This document shows positions 1 through 5,203 of a stretch of DNA of 9,002 nucleotides, piece after piece (the stretch's first letter is position 1; every line of letters starts with the position of its first letter). Below the pieces are notes generated by a model. The model saw only the letters and a list, made by a program, of their open reading frames with translations. It had not been told where the DNA came from and did not search any database. The translations under genes were made by a program, and so were the position numbers. Source of the DNA: Pseudomonadota bacterium (GTDB lineage: Bacteria > Pseudomonadota > Alphaproteobacteria > Acetobacterales > Acetobacteraceae); the NCBI GenBank assembly GCA_021779655.1, contig JAJYAF010000064.1, positions 1-9,002 on the forward strand, written 5' to 3'.

Positions 1-101
1 GCCGCGAAGCGCACGCTCACCTCGCCCTCACGCGGCGGCAGCAGCTCCAGCTCTTCGAGTGATAACGGCTGGTTAGCGCCCCGCAAAACCGCAGCTTTCA
101 T
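1..101 (-). CDS. Zinc-type (MDR) alcohol dehydrogenase, N-terminal fragment
   Basis: Only the first 33 codons are inside the window; the gene runs off the left edge. The translation begins MKAAVLRGANQPLSLEELEL and continues with PPREGEVSVRF. This is the typical opening of the GroES-like domain of medium-chain, zinc-dependent alcohol dehydrogenases: MKAAV, then a short strand, then a 'P..GEV.VR' turn. Such enzymes oxidise alcohols or reduce aldehydes with NAD(P) in the cytoplasm. The start is well supported by a perfect AGGAGG (complement of 110-115) eight bases before the ATG. The gene is divergent from the fabI side and has a long upstream region with two inverted repeats. The catalytic Cys/His zinc ligands lie outside the window, so subclass and substrate cannot be judged. 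Confidence 0.85.
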   Translation of the reverse strand, partial: MKAAVLRGANQPLSLEELELLPPREGEVSVRFA

Positions 102-192
102 GTCCGCTTCCTCCTGTTTTTTCTAACGCAGCAAACATCCGCCGCGCGCTGGCCGAGTGCTCGAGTTCACTCAGCGCGCCGCCATCCTCAGG

Positions 193-209
193 TCAAATCT
201 GAAATTTGA
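193..209. promoter_or_regulatory. Inverted repeat TCAAAT-N5-ATTTGA, possible operator
   Basis: TCAAAT (193-198) and ATTTGA (204-209) are perfect 6-bp arms around CTGAA. The element lies about 90 bases upstream of the minus-strand alcohol dehydrogenase start, in an AT-rich patch. Its size and symmetry fit a dimeric repressor or activator site, but no cognate regulator is in the window. Chance occurrence in AT-rich DNA is possible. Confidence 0.3.
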
Positions 210-255
210 AAACATGTCACTGCAAATGCCGCTGATGACAATCTCCATCATCTGA

Positions 256-269
256 CCGTAGGCTTACGG
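256..269. promoter_or_regulatory. Inverted repeat CCGTA-GGCT-TACGG, possible operator within a promoter spacer
   Basis: CCGTA (256-260) and TACGG (265-269) form perfect 5-bp arms around GGCT. On the plus strand the element sits between a -35-like CTGACC (252-257) and a -10-like TAACAT (276-281), spaced 18 bp. Each hexamer matches the sigma-70 consensus at four of six positions. An operator inside the spacer is where MerR-type regulators bind, and also where simple repressors can block RNA polymerase. What such a promoter would transcribe is unclear. Confidence 0.3.
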
Positions 270-550
270 AAGCAGTAACATACCTGGAAGGATTGTCAAA
301 TGAGATGGAACGGCCTGCAAACCGGGTTCTCTACATTGGCAAATCTCTAACAGAACGTAAGCATGCGGAACTGAGGCATAAATCCCTTTCCTTAAACGGC
401 CGTCACCACGGCGGGCCATTTCAGCGATCGGCCTTTTCGCGGGCCGCTCCGGTTTGCTGCCCCGGCCGCCGATGGCGGAAGCTGACCTGAATCAATGTCC
501 AGGCACGGAGATTTGTATAAACATAGGCTGGAGCGAAGGCGGAGTGAAGA

Positions 551-556
551 AGGAGA
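551..556 (+). promoter_or_regulatory. Ribosome binding site AGGAGA of the small ORF at 563
   Basis: AGGAGA lies six bases before the ATG at 563, within GAAGAAGGAGACAGACG. It is as strong as any ribosome binding site in the window. It is the main reason to treat the 29-codon frame as possibly translated. Confidence 0.5.
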
Positions 557-562
557 CAGACG

Positions 563-652
563 ATGACGAACGGTCCACTCAACGGCTCACAACCACGGCC
601 AGCCGCGTTGACGGGAAATATTCCGTGCGCCGCGCCTGCCGGGAGGCGCTGA
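563..652 (+). CDS. Small ORF (29 aa) immediately upstream of fabI
   Basis: I do not recognise this peptide. It starts MTNGPLNGSQPRPAALTGNI, ends with CAAPAGRR, and has no membrane segment or signal peptide. The evidence for translation is positional: AGGAGA lies six bases before the ATG, and the TGA (650-652) is four bases before the fabI ATG at 657. The GGGAGG that would serve fabI (641-646) lies inside this frame, so ribosomes finishing the small ORF would reach the fabI start. That arrangement fits a coupled leader peptide, or the shrunken remnant of a larger gene that once headed the operon. It could also be chance. The amino-acid composition (Gly, Pro, Ala, Arg) is what random GC-rich sequence would give. 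Confidence 0.35.
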   Translation: MTNGPLNGSQPRPAALTGNIPCAAPAGRR

Positions 653-656
653 TCCC

Positions 657-1442
657 ATGTCCGGCAGCAATTCTCCCATCGTTGATCTTAGCGGCAAGCG
701 CGGCCTCGTTTTCGGCATCGCGAACGACTACAGCATCGCCGCCGGCTGTGCCCGTGTCTTCGCCGCCGCCGGCGCTACGCTCGGGGCGACGTATCTCAAC
801 GCCAAGGCGGAACCCTTCGTCCGGAAAGTTACCGACAAATTGCCTTGTCCCCTGGTTTTGCCTTGCGATGTTCGTGAAGCGGGGCAGCTCGAATCTGTCT
901 TTGATCGGGTACGGGCGGAATGGGGCGGGCTCGATTTCCTCCTGCACTCGATCGCCTACGCGCCGACCGTGGATCTGCACAGACGGGTCACGGACTGTAG
1001 CGCGGAAGGCTTCGATGTGGCGATGAACATATCCTGTCACTCCTTCATCCGGATGGCCCATCTCGCCGAGCCGCTGATGCCCAGGGGTGGCTGTCTGCTC
1101 GGCGTCACCTTCTATGGTTCGGAGCGCGTCGTCGAAAATTACAATCTCATGGGACCGGTCAAGGCCGCGCTTGAGAGCAGCATGCGTTATGTCGCCGCGG
1201 AACTCGGCCCCAAATATATCCGCGCCCATACCATCTCGCCCGGGCCCATCCGCACGCGCGCCGCCAGCGGTATCGAAAATTTCGACAAGCTCCTGGAGGA
1301 AGCGGCCGCCAAAGCCCCGGAACACCAGCTCATCCAGATCGACGATATCGGCAATCTCGCGGCATTTCTCGTGAGCGACGCGGCGAAGCATATTACCGGA
1401 ACCGTTATCCCGGTCGACGGTGGCGCGCATCTTATGGCATAG
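657..1442 (+). CDS. fabI: FabI-type enoyl-[acyl-carrier-protein] reductase (divergent paralogue)
   Basis: The 261-residue protein is a short-chain dehydrogenase of the FabI family, which reduces the trans-2 double bond of enoyl-ACP with NAD(P)H in the last step of fatty-acid elongation. Visible marks are: the nucleotide-binding segment GKRGLVFGIANDYSIA (13-28); LPCDV (68-72); HSIAYAP (97-103); the catalytic Y-x6-K (Tyr162, Lys169); SPGPIRTRAASGI (194-206); and a C-terminal GTVIPVDGG. By hand alignment with E. coli FabI, the second active-site tyrosine (Tyr146) is Phe152 here. The usual small residues before the lysine are Pro-Val (GPVK), and Gly93 is Ala100. These changes suggest an accessory FabI-like paralogue and not the only housekeeping copy. 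The start is supported by GGGAGG at 641-646, and an in-frame stop at 609-611 limits extension. A 29-codon ORF ends four bases upstream, and an iron alcohol dehydrogenase follows after 68 bases. Confidence 0.88.
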   Translation: MSGSNSPIVDLSGKRGLVFGIANDYSIAAGCARVFAAAGATLGATYLNAKAEPFVRKVTDKLPCPLVLPCDVREAGQLESVFDRVRAEWGGLDFLLHSIAYAPTVDLHRRVTDCSAEGFDVAMNISCHSFIRMAHLAEPLMPRGGCLLGVTFYGSERVVENYNLMGPVKAALESSMRYVAAELGPKYIRAHTISPGPIRTRAASGIENFDKLLEEAAAKAPEHQLIQIDDIGNLAAFLVSDAAKHITGTVIPVDGGAHLMA

Positions 1443-1479
1443 ACCGGTTATGGTTTAGACCAGTTATCGTCTAGACTGG
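1440..1479. repeat. 16-bp imperfect tandem repeat at the fabI stop
   Basis: Units TAGACCGGTTATGGTT (1440-1455) and TAGACCAGTTATCGTC (1456-1471) match at 13 of 16 positions. A partial third copy, TAGACTGG, begins at 1472. The first TAG is the fabI stop codon. The array also contains CCAGT (1460-1464) and ACTGG (1475-1479), which can pair around a 10-base loop, and an 8-bp palindrome GTCTAGAC (1469-1476). The following T-run needed for an intrinsic terminator is absent. Confidence 0.6.
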
Positions 1480-1510
1480 CGCCGCAACCTCCGGCCCGGG
1501 ATGCCCCGCC

Positions 1511-2659
1511 ATGAATCTAACCGCCAACTGGTCTTACCCAACCGCTATCCGTTTCGGTTCCGGCCGTATCCGGGAGCTTCCCCAGGCCTGCGCGGCGGCG
1601 GGCATCGCGCGGCCGCTGCTGGTGACCGATCGCGGCCTGGCGAGCCTGCCCGTCGCCGCCGCGACGCTGGACATACTCGCCGCCGCGGGCCTGGGCCGCG
1701 CGCTTTTCGCCGAGGTCGATCCCAACCCCAATGAAAAGAACCTCGCCGCCGGCATCGCCGCGTTCAAATCCGGCGGTCACGATGGCGTCATCGCCTTCGG
1801 CGGCGGCTCCGGCCTCGACCTTGGCAAGCTGATCGCCTTCATGACACGGCAGAGCCGGCCTGTGTGGGATTTCGAGGATATCGGCGACTGGTGGACCCGC
1901 GCCGATGCCACCGCGATCTATCCGAATATTTGCGTGCCGACCACCGCCGGAACCGGCTCCGAGGTAGGCCGCGCCTGCGTTCTCACCAATTCCGCCGCGC
2001 ATGAGAAGAAGATCATCTTCCATCCGGAAATTCTTGCCGCCGGCGTGATCTGCGATCCGGAGCTGACCGTTCCCATGCCGAAAGCCATCACCGCCGGCAC
2101 CGGCATGGATGCTTTCGCGCATTGCCTGGAGGCTTATTGCTCCCCGTTCTTCCATCCGATGTCGCAAGGGATCGCGCTCGAAGGCATGCGGCTCGTCAAG
2201 GATTATCTGCCGCGCGCCCATGCCGATGGCCACGATCTGGAAGCAAGGGCGCAGATGATGGCTGCGGCGCTGATGGGTGCCGTTGCCTTCCAGAAGGGCC
2301 TCGGCGCGATCCACGCGATCAGCCACCCCGTCGGCGCGCTGTACAACACGCATCACGGCACCACCAATGCCGCCGTCATCGTCCCGGTGCTGCATTTCAA
2401 CCGCCCCGCCATCGAGGAACGGATAGCCGCCGCCGCGCGCTATCTCGACATCGCCGGCGGGTTCGAGGGTTTTTGCAACTTCGTCGCCTGGCTGAACGAA
2501 TCGCTCGGCATACCCGGCAATCTCCGGGCGCTGGGCGTCACCCGGCCCGATATCGGCGCCATTCTGAACGGCGCGCTCAAGGACCCCTCGGCTGGCGGCA
2601 ATCCCGTGCAAATGACCCCGGAAAACACCCGCCCCCTCATCGAGGCCTGTATCGGCTGA
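1511..2659 (+). CDS. Iron-containing alcohol dehydrogenase
   Basis: This is a full-length (382 aa) group III, iron-dependent alcohol dehydrogenase, a cytoplasmic NAD(P)-linked enzyme interconverting alcohols and aldehydes. The N-terminal Rossmann-like part carries the dinucleotide motif GGGSGLDLGK (97-106) and PTTAGTGSEV (143-152). The C-terminal helical part carries the metal ligands. By comparison with E. coli FucO (Asp196, His200, His263, His277), these are Asp200 and His204 in GMDAFAHCLEAY, His268 in GAIHAISHPVGA, and His282 in NTHHGTTNA. All four are present, so the enzyme looks intact. No strong ribosome binding site precedes the ATG at 1511; the choice rests on the family N-terminus (NWSYPTAIRFGSG). 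It follows fabI on the same strand after 68 bases and probably shares its transcript. It converges on the Smr gene with a 19-base gap. The substrate cannot be told from sequence. Confidence 0.93.
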   Translation: MNLTANWSYPTAIRFGSGRIRELPQACAAAGIARPLLVTDRGLASLPVAAATLDILAAAGLGRALFAEVDPNPNEKNLAAGIAAFKSGGHDGVIAFGGGSGLDLGKLIAFMTRQSRPVWDFEDIGDWWTRADATAIYPNICVPTTAGTGSEVGRACVLTNSAAHEKKIIFHPEILAAGVICDPELTVPMPKAITAGTGMDAFAHCLEAYCSPFFHPMSQGIALEGMRLVKDYLPRAHADGHDLEARAQMMAAALMGAVAFQKGLGAIHAISHPVGALYNTHHGTTNAAVIVPVLHFNRPAIEERIAAAARYLDIAGGFEGFCNFVAWLNESLGIPGNLRALGVTRPDIGAILNGALKDPSAGGNPVQMTPENTRPLIEACIG

Positions 2660-2678
2660 TCCCGCGCTTAAAAGGGGG

Positions 2679-3239
2679 TCATGGGCGCAGCCGGCGGAGC
2701 AGGATGCGCAGCGCGCCGCTATTCGCGGCATGCGGATGGGCAAGCGCCAGAATGGCCGGCCGAAGCTCCGGCGCGTTCAGCCAGTGCGGCAGTTCGCGCA
2801 CCAGCACCAAACCCTTGCCGGTGATGATCTCCACCACCCGCAAGCCCTCCGCGCGGGATTCCAGGATGAAGCGCTGCACGGCATGGTGCGCCCGCGCGGC
2901 GGTCATGCCGTGCAGGTCCAGCGCCCGGGCGGGCGGGATTCGGCCGGCGCGGAATTTCTGCCACGAGGCCCGGTCGAGTCCCGGCGGCGGCGCGTTTATC
3001 CTGGCCGGCTCGGGCGGGCGCGGCGGCCTTGGTGCCGGCGCGGCCCGCGCGGGTGCGTCGGCACCGGTTTGCGCCAGGGGTGGCAATGGGGCTGGCAATG
3101 GGGCTGGCAATGGGGCAGGGCGCGGGGCGGGCTGAGCGGAGGATGCCGGGCGCGGCCGGCCGCGCAGCGGACGCACCGTCCGGGCATAGCTTGCCCAGAG
3201 TTCGAGATCGGCTTCGGAAAGCGCGCCACCCTTTGTCAT
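2679..3239 (-). CDS. Smr (MutS2 C-terminal-like) domain protein
   Basis: The 186-residue protein has three parts. The N-terminal stretch ALSEADLELWASYARTVRPL is typical of proteobacterial stand-alone Smr proteins. A Pro/Ala/Arg-rich linker covers about 30-85. The C-terminal Smr domain covers about 105-186 and carries LDLHGMT (108-114), IITGKG (138-143), PHWL and SGALRILLRR. Smr domains are small nucleic-acid-binding or nuclease modules. Family members in bacteria act on RNA or branched DNA, but the role of this group is not settled. The linker contains three perfect 12-bp repeats giving a PAPL periodicity. The start is uncertain: ATG at 3239 matches the family best, an in-frame ATG at 3257 would add MKLGWR, and neither has a good ribosome binding site. 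It is divergent from ampG and convergent with the iron alcohol dehydrogenase. Confidence 0.88.
   Translation of the reverse strand: MTKGGALSEADLELWASYARTVRPLRGRPRPASSAQPAPRPAPLPAPLPAPLPPLAQTGADAPARAAPAPRPPRPPEPARINAPPPGLDRASWQKFRAGRIPPARALDLHGMTAARAHHAVQRFILESRAEGLRVVEIITGKGLVLVRELPHWLNAPELRPAILALAHPHAANSGALRILLRRLRP
3081..3116. repeat. 3 x 12-bp perfect tandem repeat in the Smr-protein linker
   Basis: TGGCAATGGGGC occurs three times in a row (3081-3092, 3093-3104, 3105-3116), flanked by similar G-rich sequence. Read on the minus strand it encodes the repeating LPAP of the linker. Because 12 is a multiple of three, copy-number change would lengthen or shorten the linker without a frameshift. 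Confidence 0.9.
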
Positions 3240-3306
3240 CCGCCAGCCCAGCTTCATCCTTCCGGATCGTCTTCCGGCATCGTCGCGCAAGCTTCCCCTC
3301 CCGGCG

Positions 3307-3322
3307 CGGATTGCGCAATCCG
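3307..3322. promoter_or_regulatory. Perfect 16-bp palindrome CGGATTGCGCAATCCG
   Basis: The element is fully self-complementary over 16 bases, with core TTGCGCAA. It lies between the divergent Smr and ampG genes and ends two bases before a TTGACG at 3325-3330. That position just upstream of a -35 box suits a dimeric regulator. I cannot name the protein that binds it. Confidence 0.5.
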
Positions 3323-3324
3323 TC

Positions 3325-3355
3325 TTGACGCGGCGCCGCCTGTCCCTGGCAGAAT
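3325..3355 (+). promoter_or_regulatory. Promoter-like TTGACG / CAGAAT before ampG
   Basis: A -35-like TTGACG (3325-3330) and a -10-like CAGAAT (3350-3355) are separated by 19 bases, a longer than optimal spacer. Transcription starting about seven bases after the -10 would begin at roughly 3362, which is almost exactly the ATG at 3364. If real, the ampG mRNA would be leaderless. The lack of a good ribosome binding site before 3364 agrees with this. Confidence 0.35.
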
Positions 3356-3363
3356 GGCGGGGC

Positions 3364-4677
3364 ATGGAAGCCGCCCCGAGAATTTCGCCAAAACGCATGG
3401 GCTTGATGGCGGTGCTGGGCTTTTCCTCCGGCCTGCCGCTCGCGCTTACCGGGTTCACGCTGCGCATGTGGCTCACTTCCGCGCATGTCAAGCTCGGACT
3501 AATCGGGCTTACCGCCAATATCGGGCTGGCCTACGCGCTCAAATTCCTGTGGGCCCCGGTTTTTGACGAGTTGCAACCGCCGCCCGGCCTGCGGCGGCTG
3601 GGGCGGCGCCGGGGCTGGCTGCTGCCGGTGCAGGCGCTGCTGATTTTGGCGATCGCCGCGCTTGGCCTCTCCGAACCCGCAAGGGGCGTGGCGGGCACGC
3701 TGGCCATCGGCGCCGTGCTTGCCTTCGTTTCCGCGAGCCAGGATATTTTGATCGACGCCTGGCGTATCGAAACATTCCCGCCCCGGCAGCAGGGCGCGGC
3801 ATTGGCCTGCTATGTCTGGGGCTACCGGGCGGCATTGCTGATTTCCGGCGCCGGCGTCATCGCCTGGTCGGCCAGCGTGGGCTGGCACGCGGCGGTTCTG
3901 GCCATGGCCGGGCTGGCCCTGGCTGGCCCGGCGGCAACGCTGCTGGCGCCAGAGCCAGAGCCAGAGCCAGAGCCAGAACATGAGATTCAGTCCGGGGCTG
4001 AGCTTGGGCGCGCGCCGCGCGGCGTTCCGGCCGGCTTCGCCGCGCGTTTCGCCCACGCGGTGCGCGCCCCGCTCAAGGATTTCCTTAAGCGCCGGGGGGC
4101 CTGGGCGATCGTCGCCTTCATCATCCTGTTCCGCCTGGGCGAGGCTTTGGCGGGCGTGATGCTGGCGCCCTATTACACTTATCTTGGGTTCAACCGGGCG
4201 ATGATCGCCGTGGCCAACGGGCCGGTCTCGCTGGCGGCGACGCTGGCGGGCACGGCGTCCGGCGGCTGGCTGGTAGCCCGGATCGGCACCGGCCGGGCCT
4301 TGCTGCTCACCGGGGCGTTCCAGACGGCGGCGCTGCTGATGTACCCGGCGCTCGGGCTGTTCCCGCACCAGCCGCACATGCTGGTGGCAACCTCGGCGCT
4401 CGAATCCTTTGCCGAGGGCTTCGCCGATGCCGCGTTCCTCACCTATCTTTCCGGGCTGTGCAACACGGCCTTCACGGCCACGCAATACGCCCTGCTCTCC
4501 TCCCTGGCGCCGCTCGCCCTGCGGACCTTAGGCGGGCTTTCCGGCTTCATTGCGGCGGCAACCGGGTTCATCCCCTTTTTCATCCTCACCGCTTTCGCGG
4601 CGCTGCCCGCCATGGCCCTGATGCTGCTGATCCTGAAACGCTATCCGCCGGTCCCGGCCGGCCTGTCTCAGGCGTGA
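3364..4677 (+). CDS. ampG: AmpG-family muropeptide permease (MFS)
   Basis: This 437-residue inner-membrane protein of the major facilitator superfamily resembles AmpG, the proton-driven importer of anhydro-muropeptides (GlcNAc-anhMurNAc peptides) for cell-wall recycling and, in some bacteria, beta-lactamase induction. Family marks are GLPLALTGFTLRMWL (23-37), LKFLWAPVFDEL (59-70), SQDILIDAWRIE (125-136), GYRAALLISGAG (153-164) and TQYALLSSLAPL (373-384). Hydrophobic stretches fit about 12 transmembrane helices. The central cytoplasmic loop (about 196-240) contains a run of five Pro-Glu pairs from a 6-bp repeat. ATG at 3364 was chosen because the family begins shortly before 'RMG..A.LGF.SGLP'. 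A TTG at 3325 would add 13 residues but overlaps the promoter-like sequence. The last codons lie in a tandem repeat shared with secB. Assignment to AmpG over a related transporter is likely but based on recognition only. Confidence 0.85.
   Translation: MEAAPRISPKRMGLMAVLGFSSGLPLALTGFTLRMWLTSAHVKLGLIGLTANIGLAYALKFLWAPVFDELQPPPGLRRLGRRRGWLLPVQALLILAIAALGLSEPARGVAGTLAIGAVLAFVSASQDILIDAWRIETFPPRQQGAALACYVWGYRAALLISGAGVIAWSASVGWHAAVLAMAGLALAGPAATLLAPEPEPEPEPEHEIQSGAELGRAPRGVPAGFAARFAHAVRAPLKDFLKRRGAWAIVAFIILFRLGEALAGVMLAPYYTYLGFNRAMIAVANGPVSLAATLAGTASGGWLVARIGTGRALLLTGAFQTAALLMYPALGLFPHQPHMLVATSALESFAEGFADAAFLTYLSGLCNTAFTATQYALLSSLAPLALRTLGGLSGFIAAATGFIPFFILTAFAALPAMALMLLILKRYPPVPAGLSQA
3949..3978. 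repeat. 6-bp microsatellite (CCAGAG) in ampG
   Basis: Four perfect CCAGAG units (3949-3972) and a CCAGAA variant (3973-3978) run head to tail. They encode Pro-Glu repeated five times in the loop between the two six-helix halves of the permease. The unit length keeps the reading frame whatever the copy number. Confidence 0.92.
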
Positions 4678-4707
4678 GCTCTCAGGCGTGAGCTCTCAGG
4701 CGTGAGC
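4666..4707. repeat. 3 x 14-bp perfect tandem palindromic repeat at the ampG/secB junction
   Basis: TCTCAGGCGTGAGC occurs three times without change (4666-4679, 4680-4693, 4694-4707). Each unit contains CTCA-GGCG-TGAG, a 4-bp stem. Every unit carries TGA on the plus strand, in the context that ends ampG (CAG GCG TGA). Every unit also carries TGA on the minus strand, in the context that ends secB (CAC GCC TGA). ampG uses the stop in the first unit and secB the stop in the third. With no T-run it is not a classical terminator, although stacked hairpins could slow RNA polymerase in either direction. Confidence 0.92.
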
Positions 4708-5196
4708 GGCCTGGCCGGCCATCTGGGCGCGGCGCTGCTGCCAGAGGCTCACGAAATCCACCGGGCCGAGCAGCACCGGAGGAAAGCCGCCGTCGCGCGT
4801 GACATCGGCCAGGATATTCCGCGCGAAGGGAAAGAGCAGGCGCGGGCATTCCACCAGAAGGAACGGCTCATGCTGGTTTTCCGGCAGGTTGTTCAGGGTG
4901 AACACCCCGGCAAAGGAAAGGTCGGCGATGAAGACGATCTGCGGCTTTCCCTCCGCGCCGCCATTGGCGGCCTCGGGGTCCGGCATGGTGGCTTCCGCCC
5001 GCGTGGCAAGCGTGACCTCGAACACCGGGTGGTTCTCCTCGATCCGGCGGACCTGCACATCGAGCTTGATCGCCACCTGCGGCGCGGAACGGAGCAGGGT
5101 ATAGATTGCCGGCGCGTTCGGAACCTCGAACGACAGGTCCTTGATGTATTGCGCGTTGACGACAAGCGGCGGTTGCGCCAGCATGGAATCGGACAT
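4696..5196 (-). CDS. secB: Protein-export chaperone SecB
   Basis: SecB is a cytoplasmic tetrameric chaperone that holds secretory preproteins unfolded and passes them to SecA. The 166-residue protein shows the expected series: QYIKDLSFEVPNAP near the N-terminus, where SecB usually begins its first strand; FIADLSFAGVFTLNNLP in the middle; and the strongly conserved ECPRLLFPFARNILADVTRDGGFPPVLLGPVDF. Length is normal for the alphaproteobacterial form. The ATG at 5196 is preceded by GGGGAG (complement of 5207-5212) at a spacing of 10 bases, and this site sits in a small hairpin. A methionine four residues on is an alternative start. The gene converges with ampG through the 14-bp repeat array and diverges from argC with an 86-base gap. 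The C-terminus (AGQAAHA) is Ala-rich and its last residues come from the repeat. Confidence 0.96.
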   Translation of the reverse strand: MSDSMLAQPPLVVNAQYIKDLSFEVPNAPAIYTLLRSAPQVAIKLDVQVRRIEENHPVFEVTLATRAEATMPDPEAANGGAEGKPQIVFIADLSFAGVFTLNNLPENQHEPFLLVECPRLLFPFARNILADVTRDGGFPPVLLGPVDFVSLWQQRRAQMAGQAAHA

Positions 5197-5203
5197 TATG
5201 CGT

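Larger units (their letters stand above)
102..562. other. Intergenic region without a convincing gene
   Basis: About 460 bases separate the divergent alcohol dehydrogenase from the small ORF before fabI. I see no recognisable RNA gene or transposase remnant. Two inverted repeats at 193-209 and 256-269 are listed separately, and the stretch around 190-300 is more AT-rich than its surroundings, as expected of a promoter region. Short open frames occur on both strands. One starts with TTG at 293 and runs to 490; another starts with ATG at 300 and has 16 codons. Neither shows a family I recognise. The region is therefore treated as regulatory or decayed sequence. Confidence 0.5.

Noticed and set aside
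249..479. Minus-strand open frame through the left intergenic region (contains AKRPIAEMARRGDGRLR, ends at a stop near 249).
   Set aside because: No ribosome binding site or recognisable family; the composition is that expected of random GC-rich sequence.
293..490. Open frame from TTG 293 (65 codons) with GKSLTERKHAELRHK, faintly like the PAS-associated 'DITERKRAEEELR' of sensor kinases.
   Set aside because: The likeness covers about 15 residues and no PAS or kinase sequence follows. The start is TTG with GGAAGGA directly abutting it. Too weak to call a gene or a kinase remnant.
579..1430. Long minus-strand open frame (283 codons) antisense to fabI.
   Set aside because: It mirrors the codon structure of the clearly real FabI gene; no protein family is visible and no ribosome binding site was found.
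2660..2678. Possible terminator between the convergent iron alcohol dehydrogenase and Smr genes.
   Set aside because: The 19-base gap offers only a short imperfect stem (GATCCC / GGGGTC) and no T-run.
1517..2743. Long minus-strand open frame (408 codons) antisense to the iron alcohol dehydrogenase.
   Set aside because: The sense strand encodes an intact enzyme with all metal ligands; the antisense translation is Gly/Ala/Arg-rich with no family features, typical of GC-rich shadows.
3081..3116. Repeat array considered as a CRISPR or mobile-element end.
   Set aside because: Units are 12 bp with no spacers and translate as a proline-rich linker, so it is an ordinary in-frame minisatellite.
3499..4485. 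Long minus-strand open frame (328 codons) antisense to ampG.
   Set aside because: Arg/Gln/Gly-rich translation with no recognisable motif; the permease frame explains the sequence.
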